A stretch of DNA of 64,000 nt from Lachnospiraceae bacterium OF09-6 (GCA_003435055.1 QUMM01000001.1:62001-126000), one strand, 5' to 3'; positions 48,051 through 57,590 are shown, counted from the stretch's first letter. Notes: generated from the letters alone by a model not told the origin. A program made the numbers and translations.

Positions 48051-48280
48051 ACCGCGGATTCCTATTGATTCTTCTTTTCCGGAGCTTCATCTTCTTTGGA
48101 CACCCGGTACCTGACCACGGATTTCACTTGTTTCTTCTGTTCCGGGGCTTCATCTGCTTGGATACCCGGTATCTGACCGCGGATTCCACTTGATTTTTCT
48201 GTTCCGGGGTCAATCATACCTTGGATATTCGATACCTGACCACGGATTTCACTTGTTTCTTCTGTTCCAGGGTCACCCTC
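48051..48280. repeat. Tandem repeat, about 3.7 imperfect copies of a 62-63 bp unit
   Basis: Units start at 48051, 48114, 48176 and 48239 (last one partial). Each begins ACCrCGGATT, has TTCTTCTGTTCCGG(G) in the middle and ends GATACCCGGTATCTG or a close variant. The unit length is not a multiple of three in all copies, and no frame runs through it. It fills the 500-nt gap between the C39-like gene's start and the YhgE-like gene's stop. Confidence 0.85.
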
Positions 48281-48293
48281 CCATATAACATAT

Positions 48294-48339
48294 AATAAGA
48301 AATCCAGAGTCTCTATTTTGAAACTCTGGATTTCTTATT
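48294..48339. terminator. Terminator after the YhgE-like secreted protein gene
   Basis: AATAAGAAATCCAGAGT and ACTCTGGATTTCTTATT form a perfect 17-bp stem with a 12-nt loop. Confidence 0.9.
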
Positions 48340-48367
48340 ATTATATTTCACTTATATTGCGTATTAT

Positions 48368-51157
48368 CTACTCATCGTCTCCGATAGATGCTGTCTCAAT
48401 GATGAACTTCACGTTACCATTGGTGTTCTCATTTCCACTGGAGTACAACTGGTATGCATCACCTGCATCACGGATATCTTTCAGTCTGTCGATCATATCC
48501 TGCAGATCATCCTCTGCGAAGTCTACGAGCTTCTGAATTGCTTCTTCATCGAATTCTTCCATACCATCTTTCAGCTCATTTGCGCCATCCAGCAGTTCAT
48601 CTACACCAGAATCAAGATCCTTACCGCCATCTTTCAGCTGTGAAGTACCATCTTTCAGCTGTGAGCTTCCGTCTGCCAGCTGCTGTACGCCATCTGCAAG
48701 TGTTGCGCCGCCCTTCTTCAGCTGCTTGCCGCCGGTTGCCAACTGCTGTACACCGGTTGCCAGTGCACCTGCACCACTCTGGAGAGTCTTGGTACCTGTT
48801 GACAGTGTGGCAGTTCCATCCTTTAAAGAATTCAATCCGGCCTGAAGCTGAACAGCTCCACCTGCAAGACTCTGAACACCACTATCTAATACTGGAATAT
48901 TAGGACTTAATAACTGGCTTCCTTCATACAACTGACCAATACCATTTGCTAATTCTTCCACACCTGTCTGAAGTTCATCTTTCACAGTCTGCTTCATTAA
49001 TTCCAGATTTGAACTAATCTGAACAAATGCTCCACCTTTTGGATTTGTTTTTTCATCAACCTCACCACAAATCTGTGCATCCAATCCCTGTACCGTTTGC
49101 TTCACTTGTTCCAGCCTCTTCATCATTCCTGCTTTCACAGTTGCTTTTAAACCTGTCTTCTCGTTAATTGCACCTGCATATAAGTTTTCCCCTGAATCAA
49201 TCAAGCTTTGATACGAATTTGATGTTCCTGTTCCACTACCCGTATTTTCTCCTGCATCATCGCTCTGTACTGCAATTGCTGACTGACCAGCAGAAACAGT
49301 CTGTGTCTGCTGCATTGCTGCAAGCGCTGCTTTCTGATTGGCTATATCAGATTCCAACTGCGCTATACAATTTGACAACTGTCCTGTATACGTACTATAT
49401 GCACCAGAATACTCTTTCAATAATTTATCTGGTACAGAGCTTTCTTTGGACTGAACGTCTTTCAGACTTGCTAAAACAGCTTCATTACCTGCGATAGATG
49501 CCTCCAGACTTGCGATTGCTTCTGGACTGGTTTCTGCAAACGAAACATCAACACTGGTCTCTGGTGCAGAATATACAGCTACAGTCTGTGATCCATTTTC
49601 GCTTCCAGACGTCTGACTTCCCAATTGTGTTAAAGTACCATTTACAGCAGTTACATATTTTTTAAGCTGTTCTGTAAAGTCATCAATATCTTCCAATCCA
49701 CTGCCAGCTTCCAGTGCCGTTTCCTGTAACTCAAGCGTTTTAATAAATTCCTGCAAACCATTATGTATTTTCTCTTTTGCGGCATCAACACCACTTTCTA
49801 TTGCGCCAATGGATGTTATTAATTTATCAACACCTCCGGTCAATTCTGCTTTCTTACTTTCCATCTTGTTGATTCCTGCTACCATATCTGTAAGGCCACT
49901 TACCAGAGTTTCTCTCTTTCCATTCAGTAAATTAATACCACCCGCCAGCTGATCCATTCCTGTCTTAAGATCCGCTGCGCCGCTGTCCAGTGAGGATGCT
50001 CCGCTTGCCAGCTGATTTACTCCTTTGACCAGATCTCCTTTTTTGCTGTTTAACTGATCCAGACCACTTGACAGCTGATTGATACCATCAATCAGATCGC
50101 CTTTTTTGTTATTGAGCGTCTGTACACCATTATTCAGATCACCTGCTCCGTCATCCAGCTGGTCAATACCATCCAGCAGATCGCCACAGCCATCTTTTAA
50201 TTCCTGTACACCATCTGCCAGATCACTGGTTCCGTCTACCAGCTGTGTTGCTGCATCCGCGATTTCATCAATCTTGTCTTTCAGATCATCTTCGTCATCG
50301 ATATCATCCAGTTCCAGATCATCCAGGCTCAGTGGAGCAGCCACTGTCATAGACATAGACAGGCTGAAATCGGTCACATCTGCTTCTACTTCGAAGCTGT
50401 CTGGAATATCCAGATCAATGTCCAGATCATCCAGAATGTCAGATTTATTTTTTTTGATCTTCAGGCTGTCTTCCAGTCCCGGAAGTCCCACACCGATAAC
50501 GATGTTCTTATCTCCATCAGAGATGGTTTTACCATTGTCTACTTTTACATTGGAGAAATTGTCTCCTGGAAGTACCATACCGGTAAATAGTACGAATGGT
50601 GTGTAGATCTCGCCCTGTTTCATGTGGTTGGTATACTGATATACCATTTTTACATGACCACTTTTGCCTGCCAGATCTTCCGGAGAGATCTCCTGTCCAT
50701 CCAGATAGTAAGTTACTTTTAAGGATACCGGCAGATCTTTTGTGCTGGTTCCCTGATAATAAATATCATTGCCATTGGCATCCCAGGTAATCTTGTCTCC
50801 ATCCTGGGAAAATGTCTCATCACCTTTTACATTCTTGATATCAGACAGATCACTCTTATCAGAAAGGGAAGTTTCACCATCTGTATTCTTCAGCCAATCA
50901 CTGACAATAATCTCCTGTGTCTCACCAGACGGAGATGCCTGTACATAGACGGTTTCTTCCTTTGATGTTTCTTTTTTCACTTTTTCTGTTTCTTTCTCTG
51001 TCTCTTTTTCTGTAACAGCTTCTGTTGTGCTTTCTGTTTCTTTTTCTACGGAAGCAGTCTGATCTGCTGCATAGACACTTCCCATACCGGCGTTTGCAAT
51101 CATGATACCGGTCATAGCCAGAGCCATTGTCTGTGTAATCTTCTTATTTCTGTTCAT
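48368..51157 (-). CDS. Large secreted protein with YhgE-type Gly/Leu repeats
   Basis: 929 residues. Signal peptide at about 1-31 (cleavage near VYA|AD), then a Glu/Thr/Lys linker. Residues about 285-430 and 730-860 are long runs of the seven-residue pattern LxxGxxxL (LVDGTSDLADGVQELKDG; ATLADGVQQLADGSSQ), known from YhgE/Pip and related membrane proteins. Unlike YhgE, no membrane segments follow, so it is probably free or wall-associated. The middle (about residues 430-730, DNA 48960-49870) lacks the repeats and looks more AT-rich than its flanks. Function unknown; possibly linked to the DUF308 and TetR genes upstream. Confidence 0.82.
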   Translation of the reverse strand: MNRNKKITQTMALAMTGIMIANAGMGSVYAADQTASVEKETESTTEAVTEKETEKETEKVKKETSKEETVYVQASPSGETQEIIVSDWLKNTDGETSLSDKSDLSDIKNVKGDETFSQDGDKITWDANGNDIYYQGTSTKDLPVSLKVTYYLDGQEISPEDLAGKSGHVKMVYQYTNHMKQGEIYTPFVLFTGMVLPGDNFSNVKVDNGKTISDGDKNIVIGVGLPGLEDSLKIKKNKSDILDDLDIDLDIPDSFEVEADVTDFSLSMSMTVAAPLSLDDLELDDIDDEDDLKDKIDEIADAATQLVDGTSDLADGVQELKDGCGDLLDGIDQLDDGAGDLNNGVQTLNNKKGDLIDGINQLSSGLDQLNSKKGDLVKGVNQLASGASSLDSGAADLKTGMDQLAGGINLLNGKRETLVSGLTDMVAGINKMESKKAELTGGVDKLITSIGAIESGVDAAKEKIHNGLQEFIKTLELQETALEAGSGLEDIDDFTEQLKKYVTAVNGTLTQLGSQTSGSENGSQTVAVYSAPETSVDVSFAETSPEAIASLEASIAGNEAVLASLKDVQSKESSVPDKLLKEYSGAYSTYTGQLSNCIAQLESDIANQKAALAAMQQTQTVSAGQSAIAVQSDDAGENTGSGTGTSNSYQSLIDSGENLYAGAINEKTGLKATVKAGMMKRLEQVKQTVQGLDAQICGEVDEKTNPKGGAFVQISSNLELMKQTVKDELQTGVEELANGIGQLYEGSQLLSPNIPVLDSGVQSLAGGAVQLQAGLNSLKDGTATLSTGTKTLQSGAGALATGVQQLATGGKQLKKGGATLADGVQQLADGSSQLKDGTSQLKDGGKDLDSGVDELLDGANELKDGMEEFDEEAIQKLVDFAEDDLQDMIDRLKDIRDAGDAYQLYSSGNENTNGNVKFIIETASIGDDE

Positions 51158-51220
51158 AATCTGTGCTCCTCCTCATCGATTTCCAGGCATGCCTGCTTCA
51201 CCGGCATGCGTTATCAGATA

Positions 51221-51790
51221 TTATAATTCTTTATAATCAACATCTATCACATTTCTTTCCGATACTTTTACTGTATAAATGGCAACCCAGAGGTTCTGTA
51301 CGCCGTCAATCAGTAATGTCACGCCAAGTAACATCATCATGGCTATTGCACTCTCAAACGGTTTGAAGATCAGTAAAAGACCGCATGCGCTGGTTGCAAT
51401 CGCAAGTAGAATCATCATCCACCAGGTACTCAGCCCAAATGTTTTTGCATCCATGGCTGTCTGTACCCTGAGCACTCCTTCTACCAGAATGAATATCCCC
51501 ATCACGATCGGCAGGATTGAAATGATATGCTCCGGATGTATGATAAATACCACACCCAGCAATATGGATAAAATACCAAAGGCAAGGTCAAACTGAAATG
51601 CCAGACGGTATAAATCCTTTGAAAAATATCCCACTAACTTGACCACACCTCCGATGATCAGCATGGCACCTATCAGATAACATAAGACTGATAATGACAT
51701 CTTCGGCCAGATCAGCAACACCAGTCCCAACACCAGCATAATCACAGAAATCGTAATATATGCATGTTTTGCTTTCTTGATCAGATCCAT
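51221..51790 (-). CDS. DUF308 / HdeD-like membrane protein
   Basis: 189 residues with about six membrane segments. The pattern VLGLVLLIWPKMSLSVLCYLIGAMLIIGGVVKL in the first third and its echo FAFGILSILLG / LLGVTLLIDGVQNLWVA is typical of the HdeD/DUF308 family, linked in enterobacteria to acid resistance but unassigned in Firmicutes. It lies about 63 nt upstream of the large secreted protein gene on the same strand and after the TetR terminator. Confidence 0.85.
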   Translation of the reverse strand: MDLIKKAKHAYITISVIMLVLGLVLLIWPKMSLSVLCYLIGAMLIIGGVVKLVGYFSKDLYRLAFQFDLAFGILSILLGVVFIIHPEHIISILPIVMGIFILVEGVLRVQTAMDAKTFGLSTWWMMILLAIATSACGLLLIFKPFESAIAMMMLLGVTLLIDGVQNLWVAIYTVKVSERNVIDVDYKEL

Positions 51791-51876
51791 AACTGCCTCC
51801 TTTCTGACTGTCTCTTGTCCTTCTCTTTCTTTTACGTGTTACAGCTTATCGTAAATCCTTTTTTTATTCTACGGTC

Positions 51877-51914
51877 AAAAAAAGCCCCCTGCACAATTTT
51901 TGTGCACGGAGCCC
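51877..51914 (-). terminator. Terminator after the TetR gene
   Basis: Minus strand: GGGCTCCGTGCACAA pairs, with mismatches, with TTGTGCAGGGGGCT around AAA and is followed by TTTTTTT. Confidence 0.8.
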
Positions 51915-51952
51915 GATTTGCCCAAATATCAGATAGTTTTTAAAATTTTCTG

Positions 51953-52513
51953 TCAATTCTTCGTTACGGCCTTCTCCAACATGTATCTGGTGCTGCCCTC
52001 CAGATAAGAAAAAATCTTATCTACTATGTATTCCGGATCCTCCTTCATGCCTCCATCCAGCCATTGCAGGATCAGTCCAACGAATGCACATTTATAAAAA
52101 TCTGCAATCAGGCGTAGATCCTCATCTTGCACCGACAGCCCATCAGCCTGCCTCTTCACGAAATCATACATGATTCGCCCCATAACCTGATACAGATAGG
52201 TATCAATCTTCTTTCTGCTCAGAGAATTATAAATATGATAAATTCCTTTCTTATTCTTCAGTGCAAAGGAACAGGATTCCAGAATCGCATCTCTCCAGGA
52301 GGATTCTTCCAGATTCTCTGTCAGAACTCTCTTGGTCTCATTCTCCAATATCTCGTCCAGTAATGCGTAAATATCACTGTAATGATAATAAAAGGTATTC
52401 CGGTTCACTCCACAGTCTTCTACGATATCTTTTACCGTAATCTTATCAAATGGAACCTGATTGATCAGCTTCATAAATGATTCTGTAATCGCTCTTTTGG
52501 TCAGCTGCGACAT
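51953..52513 (-). CDS. TetR/AcrR family transcriptional regulator
   Basis: About 186 residues. The N-terminal helix-turn-helix reads TKRAITESFMKLINQVPFDKITVKDIVEDCGVNRNTFYYHYSD, close to the DhaS-like/TetR_C_33 group. The C-terminal ligand domain has no recognisable specificity. GGAGG lies seven bases before the ATG at 52511-52513; a GTG six bases upstream is less likely. It may control the DUF308 and large secreted protein genes downstream; that is a guess from position. Confidence 0.88.
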   Translation of the reverse strand: MSQLTKRAITESFMKLINQVPFDKITVKDIVEDCGVNRNTFYYHYSDIYALLDEILENETKRVLTENLEESSWRDAILESCSFALKNKKGIYHIYNSLSRKKIDTYLYQVMGRIMYDFVKRQADGLSVQDEDLRLIADFYKCAFVGLILQWLDGGMKEDPEYIVDKIFSYLEGSTRYMLEKAVTKN

Positions 52514-52645
52514 GCTCACTCCTCCGTTGCCCGTTCTGTTACCCTTATGATAAAAATTCTGTCTTGCATTTGTTAGGCTTTTCTAATACAGCGTGATTAT
52601 ATCATTATTTTTCCAGCCGCACCAGTTCTTTTTTCATTTTTATAC

Positions 52646-53214
52646 TTATTTAATATTCACCAGCTTTTCATTCAGTTTCCGATAAATATGTTCCTGAAAC
52701 CATGGCTCTGTAGAAGCAGCCACTGCATCTTCCAGTGAAAACCACCCTACATTACTGTTCTCATCTTCTTTTATATGAAGCACATCCGTCTCTTCCGCCT
52801 GCAGTAAGTATGTTACATTCAGATGCAGATGGGAAGATACATACTCCCCTCTTTTCACATGGCCATCTACCGTCAGGACTTCCAGTGAATAGATCTGTTC
52901 GGACACCGGCTTTACATGACGAATTCCACTTTCTTCCCTGGCTTCTTTCAGAGCCACCTTCAGCAGATCGGTTTCACCATCTGCATGGCCGCCCAGCCAG
53001 GACCAGGAATGATAAATATTGTGATAAGCCATCAGCACTTTGATTCTTTCCGGATTCACAATCCATGCAGAGGCCGTCATATGGGCCAGTCGATTTTGTC
53101 GGGTAAAAATATTTTTTCTGTCTCCAAACAATGAAGTATCAGTTCTTTATCCCGCTCTTCCTGCTCATTCATTGGCTGATAGCTGCGTATCTGTTCTGTC
53201 AAAGTATATTCCAT
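52646..53214 (-). CDS. Nudix hydrolase, frame broken once
   Basis: Repaired length 189 residues. The Nudix box is GGHADGETDLLKVALKEAREESGI with the three catalytic glutamates in KEAREESG; lysine replaces the usual arginine. The frame appears to start at 53131, but the true N-terminus (MEYTLTEQIRSYQPMNEQ) lies in another frame upstream. One more A in the A-run at 53112-53117 joins LETEKNIFTRQNRLAHMTASAW. GGAGG is six bases before the ATG at 53212-53214. The substrate is unknown. It starts 12 nt after the ABC-2 permease stop. Confidence 0.85.
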
Positions 53215-53225
53215 TGTCATTCCTC

Positions 53226-53957
53226 CTACAGATTTTTCTTCTTATAAAGAAATGCAAAAGCCAGTCCTCCAAACACCACCAGATATGTGGTCAGAATCAG
53301 CACACCGGTATAGCCACATTTTTCGCCTGCTGCAATGGTGCGCAGCATGGCACTGGTCTGGGACAATGGCAGTGCTCCGATCACTTCCCGCAGTCCATGT
53401 GGCATCTGCTCCGTAGAGAAAAAGGTGTTGCAGAGGTATGCCATCGGCATAATGATATAATTCGAGAACCTTGGTACATCCGTATGATTCTTCGCATAAA
53501 AAGATACCACCACACCAATGGTAGAAAAGACTGCCCCATTCAGGAACATGATCAGAAACGAATATCCGTTAAAGACCAGTCCGGTACCGATCGGTATAGT
53601 CAGCACCAGAATCACCACTCCTGCATAAAGTCCACGCAGACTGCCCCCGATGATCTGTCCAACAATAAACTGCCACAGAGGTGTTGGAGAGATCATCACC
53701 TGGTCAAATGCTTTTTCATATAGTCTCTGTACATTCAGATTCTGGGCGATGGCATTGAAGCTGCCGTTCATAGTAGTCAGTGCCACCACGCCTGGAATCA
53801 GAAAGTTCAGATAAGGCTGTCCGTTGGATATGGTCCGGATCCCCATGCCAAATACCACCAGATACATCAGTGGCGCTATCATGGCTGCTAATGTGATTTT
53901 ATAAAAATCTCTGCGAAATTCTCTCCATTTTTCCCAGAGTATGGTAATGATTCCCAT
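53226..53957 (-). CDS. ABC-2 type transporter permease
   Basis: About 243 residues with roughly six membrane segments. It has the ABC-2 layout: cytoplasmic N-terminus, EFRRDFYKITLAAMIAPLMYLVVFG, and QMPHGLREVIGALPLSQTSAMLR before the last segments, as in NodJ/DrrB-type exporters. AGGAG precedes the ATG at 53955-53957. Its start lies inside the 3' region of the ATPase frame neighbourhood (stop at 53974), 16 nt after the ATPase stop. Substrate unknown; a drug or polysaccharide export role is possible. Confidence 0.87.
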   Translation of the reverse strand: MGIITILWEKWREFRRDFYKITLAAMIAPLMYLVVFGMGIRTISNGQPYLNFLIPGVVALTTMNGSFNAIAQNLNVQRLYEKAFDQVMISPTPLWQFIVGQIIGGSLRGLYAGVVILVLTIPIGTGLVFNGYSFLIMFLNGAVFSTIGVVVSFYAKNHTDVPRFSNYIIMPMAYLCNTFFSTEQMPHGLREVIGALPLSQTSAMLRTIAAGEKCGYTGVLILTTYLVVFGGLAFAFLYKKKNL

Positions 53958-53973
53958 GTTCTTTCTCCTGCCT

Positions 53974-54807
53974 TTATTTCTTTTGTGCTGCCCGTTCGAT
54001 AAACACATCCTCCAGTGTGGTATCTCTCAGGGTGCATTTTCCTTCCAGTTCGGACAGATAGGTAATTGCCTGTCCTCTCTCATGGAAATAACGGCTGACC
54101 GTTCCGGCTGCCGTCATATAATCTACTGTATAACACCCCAGTGCCTCAATCATTCCCTGCGGCGTGTTGACCTCTTCCAGCCTGCCATGCTGCAGCATAG
54201 CAACCCTTTCACATAAAGACTGTGCTTCTTCCATATAATGTGTGGTTAGTAAAATGGTAAGATTCCGGTCATTCAACTGGCGCAGCAGATTCCACATCTG
54301 CCGCCGTGACAACGCATCCATTCCCGCTGTCGGTTCATCCAGCAATAAAATCTCCGGATCTGTCAGAAGCGCCCGACAGACCATCAGCTTGCGCTTCATG
54401 CCACCGGACAGATGACGTACTCTCCGGTTTCGAAAAGGCAAAAGCTCACAGAATTCCAGCAGTTCTTCTGATTTTTCTCTTATTTTTTTTACTGGCATAA
54501 AATAAAGCCTGCCCTGATATTCCATAATCTCATCCATGGTCATATCCTGCCGCATGGAATATTCCTGGGTAATCACACTGATCTTCCGCTTCAGTGCCGG
54601 CCTCTTTCTGGTAAGCCTCTCTCCATCAATAAGGATCTCTCCCTGTGTGGGAAGCAGCAGTGTAGACAACATACTGATGGTGGTAGTCTTTCCGGCTCCA
54701 TTGGGTCCCAGAAGTCCAAAAAACTCGCCGTTCTTTATTGTCAGGCTCAGATCGTCCACCGCCGTAAAGTCATCAAATTTCTTTGTCAGATTCTTTATTT
54801 CTATCAT
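53974..54807 (-). CDS. ABC transporter ATP-binding protein (DrrA/NodI-like)
   Basis: 277 residues. Walker A LGPNGAGKTTTISML, signature HLSGGMKRKLMVCRAL, Walker B EILLLDEPTAGMD and the H-loop LTTHYMEEAQ are all intact. The C-terminal extension past residue 215 is typical for DrrA-type exporter ATPases. Together with the ABC-2 permease it should form an exporter. The divergent surface-protein gene at 54963 begins about 150 nt away. Confidence 0.92.
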   Translation of the reverse strand: MIEIKNLTKKFDDFTAVDDLSLTIKNGEFFGLLGPNGAGKTTTISMLSTLLLPTQGEILIDGERLTRKRPALKRKISVITQEYSMRQDMTMDEIMEYQGRLYFMPVKKIREKSEELLEFCELLPFRNRRVRHLSGGMKRKLMVCRALLTDPEILLLDEPTAGMDALSRRQMWNLLRQLNDRNLTILLTTHYMEEAQSLCERVAMLQHGRLEEVNTPQGMIEALGCYTVDYMTAAGTVSRYFHERGQAITYLSELEGKCTLRDTTLEDVFIERAAQKK

Positions 54808-54962
54808 CTTGTTCTCCGCATCTTTGGATTCTCTATAATAGGATTTATTATACTATCATTCAGAACTCTTTTCAACGGCATTTCTTTACACTGTTATAAG
54901 GGTATGTTATGATAAGAAAAGTGCATGGCACGGATTTTAAAGAAATGAAAGCAGGTTTGATT

Positions 54963-55700
54963 ATGAAATATTGGAACTTTACCAGACGTATCCTTTTGAC
55001 ACTATTTTTTACCACTGCAGTCTGTCCCGGTCTGAGTCAGGCTGTTTTACACGTAAACGCAGCATCCGATGACTGTTCTGTCACCATCGGGGACGGTGAG
55101 ACCTCTTTTTCTCTGGATCATGCTGCCGTCGATGCAGAAGATGGACATGTGACGGTAACTTTAAGTCCTGAAGATTACGCCGAGCTTTCCTCTGCCTTTG
55201 CCTCCACTTCCAAAGATACAGAAGATTCTAATCCGGAGGCGCATACACCAGCCGATCCGGTCACTCTGGATCAGGCAGACGGTACTTATTCCATTGAACT
55301 GACTATGACTGGCGGCAGTGGCAAAGCCAGCGTAGTTTCCCCTACGATTCTTACTGTTGAGAATGGACAGGCTTATGCCGATATCACCTGGAGCAGTTCC
55401 AATTATGATTATATGATTGTGGCCGGGAATACTTATCTGAACGAATCAGACGAAGGAATGGCTTCCAAATTCCATATTCCCATTACCAAAATGGACGAAG
55501 AAATGTCTGTGATTGCAGATACCACTGCTATGGGAACCCCTCATGAGGTCAAGTATGTATTTACCTTCTATTCCGAATCCATCGGCTCCACCGGCCAGAT
55601 GCCTCAGGAAGCTGCAAAGCGGGTAGTGTTCATGGCGGTCATGATCATCGTAGTCGGCGGGATCTTGAATCGTCACGTAAATAATAAGAAGAAAAAATAA
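54963..55700 (+). CDS. Secreted, membrane-anchored protein (NEAT/Shr-like pattern)
   Basis: About 245 residues. Signal peptide (WNFTRRILLTLFFTTAVCPGLSQA). The central domain, DGTYSIELTMTGGSGKASV followed by ITWSSSNYDYMIVAGNTYL and IADTTAMGTPHEVKYVFTF, matches a module I recall from iron/heme-related surface proteins of Clostridia; that link is from memory. A C-terminal membrane segment (VVFMAVMIIVVGGIL) and NNKKKK tail anchor it. The ATG at 54963 has AGGT upstream; a longer frame starts at 54909. Terminator at 55704-55732. Confidence 0.78.
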   Translation: MKYWNFTRRILLTLFFTTAVCPGLSQAVLHVNAASDDCSVTIGDGETSFSLDHAAVDAEDGHVTVTLSPEDYAELSSAFASTSKDTEDSNPEAHTPADPVTLDQADGTYSIELTMTGGSGKASVVSPTILTVENGQAYADITWSSSNYDYMIVAGNTYLNESDEGMASKFHIPITKMDEEMSVIADTTAMGTPHEVKYVFTFYSESIGSTGQMPQEAAKRVVFMAVMIIVVGGILNRHVNNKKKK

Positions 55701-55703
55701 ATG

Positions 55704-55732
55704 AGTCCACCGGAGAAGAAATCCGGCGGACT
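55704..55732. terminator. Bidirectional terminator between convergent genes
   Basis: AGTCCaCCGGA pairs with TCCGGcGGACT around GAAGAAA, between the surface protein stop and the Nudix stop. Confidence 0.75.
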
Positions 55733-55736
55733 TATG

Positions 55737-56240
55737 TTACACTTCAAATACTTTCTTGATACTGTCATAATGCAGGAAAATCCCCTGATCAGCCAATTCC
55801 TGTATTTCTTTCGCTGTGGCGAGCCGATATCCATCGGTTTCTTCTGTTTGAAGATGCAGGTCACTTTCCTGAAAGTCTACCGTATAACGATAGATGTCTA
55901 CAAAATAGTTATCTCCCTCTCCCGGATTTTCTCTCTTGTAGGAGAACTGGTAGCCGCCCTCGCATCCTGCCACATCCAGACCGGTCTCTTCCCGGATCTC
56001 CCTGCGTACTGCTTCTTCAGAAGATTCTCCTGCCTGAACTGCACCGCCAGATACTTCCCACCATCCAGGTGCCCAGGCCTTAGTCATGACTCTTTTGGTA
56101 ATCAGAAACTTCTGATCCGGGCGCATGATGACACCAAGTACCGTCAGATGATATTCTCCATCCTTCAGGCACCAGTCATTCCGCTTCATGGTTCTCCCTG
56201 TTTTTCTTTTTTCACTGTCATAAATATCCCAGAATTCCAT
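55737..56240 (-). CDS. Nudix hydrolase
   Basis: 167 residues, frame intact. The Nudix box is GGAVQAGESSEEAVRREIREETGL with a full REIREETG catalytic core, preceded by KAWAPGWWEVS, a pattern shared with isopentenyl-diphosphate-isomerase-like and general Nudix housekeeping enzymes (start MEFWDIYDSEKRKTGRTMKR). The substrate is not evident. It follows nudC by about 60 nt on the same strand. Confidence 0.9.
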   Translation of the reverse strand: MEFWDIYDSEKRKTGRTMKRNDWCLKDGEYHLTVLGVIMRPDQKFLITKRVMTKAWAPGWWEVSGGAVQAGESSEEAVRREIREETGLDVAGCEGGYQFSYKRENPGEGDNYFVDIYRYTVDFQESDLHLQTEETDGYRLATAKEIQELADQGIFLHYDSIKKVFEV

Positions 56241-56300
56241 GTTCTCCTCACTTCCCCGGCATTGTAAAACCGCTGCCGGATTTTTCTGTCTTCCCGCCTT

Positions 56301-57128
56301 CTACAGGCATCCGTGCTTGAATCTGCGGATCATTTCTCTTGTCAGGCTGCTGTAATCATCAATCTCCGGTATCTCCTCCGGTGTCAGCCATCTGGCCAGC
56401 CCCAGCTCTGTCTCATCCAGATGAATCTGGTCACTGCCATCCAGCTTTGCGGTAAATCCTACCATCAGGTTACCTACAAATCCCCATGGCTGACTGGCAT
56501 AATAACGGATATCTTTTACCCGAATACCCACTTCTTCCATCAGTTCTCTCTGCACGCATTCTTCCAGAGTCTCACCGATCTCCACAAATCCTGCCACCAG
56601 TGCGTACTGATCTTTGGTTCTTCCTGCATACTTGGTCACCAGCAGCCGATTGTGGTCATCTGTTACTGCTACAATAATGGCCGGTGAAATCTTCGGAAAC
56701 ATCGTATTGCCACAGGACGGACAGCGCATCATACGTTCTTTCTTATCATGTATGGTCTTTGCTCCGCATTTTCCGCAATACTGTACAGAGTTGTGCCACT
56801 GGCTCAGATGCATCACTGTCATACAGGCAAATGCTTCTGCCGTTGGCTGTTTGTCACGGATCTCTCTCCATTCCACCCACACTGCATCCGGCACTGCCAC
56901 TTCTTCTGTTGGCTCAGCAAGAAAATAATCTTTGTCACTGATGGAAAACAGATAAGTACACTCTCCAGCCAGTTCTTTTACTTCTTTATAAAGCGGCCAG
57001 GAAATCTGTCCGTCCTGGATACGAACCAGCAGCTTTCTTCCGGTGCAGAAACAGACCTGGCTATCTGGCTGCACGTTCTTTTCATGATACTGGTTGTCCA
57101 TATGCTCTGGTGCGATCTCATGAATCAT
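56301..57128 (-). CDS. nudC: NAD(+) diphosphatase NudC
   Basis: 275 residues. It hydrolyses NAD(H), and in several bacteria removes NAD caps from RNA. A four-cysteine zinc ribbon (CGKCGAKTIH ... CPSCGNTMFP, about 118-143) precedes the Nudix box GFVEIGETLEECVQRELMEEVGI. The NudC-specific SQPWGFVGNLM follows near residue 213; it deviates from the usual SQPWPFPxS. The start overlaps the upstream C_GCAxxG_C_C gene stop by 4 nt. Confidence 0.92.
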   Translation of the reverse strand: MIHEIAPEHMDNQYHEKNVQPDSQVCFCTGRKLLVRIQDGQISWPLYKEVKELAGECTYLFSISDKDYFLAEPTEEVAVPDAVWVEWREIRDKQPTAEAFACMTVMHLSQWHNSVQYCGKCGAKTIHDKKERMMRCPSCGNTMFPKISPAIIVAVTDDHNRLLVTKYAGRTKDQYALVAGFVEIGETLEECVQRELMEEVGIRVKDIRYYASQPWGFVGNLMVGFTAKLDGSDQIHLDETELGLARWLTPEEIPEIDDYSSLTREMIRRFKHGCL

Positions 57129-57538
57129 TCCTGTTCCTCCATTTCGTATACTTCATCCAGTATTGTCGCGATCTTTGAGATCGTCTGAAAACATCTCTCT
57201 TCTTTGCTGTAGAACTGTGGCCGAAGATCCTTACAATTCTCGGAACCATAAACTTCTCTTACCTTTCGGATGAAGGTTCTCACCTTTTTCATCATTTCCG
57301 GGCTGGTATGTCCGCCATCCCCTTCTACGAACTTATAGCTGAGCGCTGCGCTGCCTCCCGTCACCGCTCCACAGACAATAGCACATCCCATGCCACCGCC
57401 AAAGCATCCCATAGTACGGATGACATCATCCGAAATATCCAGTCCCCATGCTTCTGCAGCAGCACTGAATACTGCTTCTGCACAGTTATAATTGGTATCT
57501 TTATAATATTTTTCCAGATAATCTACTACTTTTCCCAT
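57125..57538 (-). CDS. C_GCAxxG_C_C family protein
   Basis: 137 residues. Named for its pattern: cysteine in NYNCAEAVFSA, then MGCFGGGMGCAIVCGAVTGG, and later cysteines in SENCKDL and ERCFQTI. Members are often probable redox or metal-binding proteins found in anaerobes; biochemical function is not established. Immediately upstream of nudC with an ATGA overlap. Confidence 0.9.
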   Translation of the reverse strand: MGKVVDYLEKYYKDTNYNCAEAVFSAAAEAWGLDISDDVIRTMGCFGGGMGCAIVCGAVTGGSAALSYKFVEGDGGHTSPEMMKKVRTFIRKVREVYGSENCKDLRPQFYSKEERCFQTISKIATILDEVYEMEEQE

Positions 57539-57590
57539 GATCTTCTCCCTGTATTATATTTCAGGCTGGCCATACAGCCAGCCCTGTTTG

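Noticed and set aside
48051..48280. CRISPR array
   Set aside because: The repeats adjoin each other with no unique spacers, and units differ by many bases; it is a tandem repeat.
53186..53206. Fifth copy of the hairpin repeat (GAACAGATACG)
   Set aside because: It lies inside the repaired Nudix coding sequence and lacks the second arm; the match is short enough to be chance.
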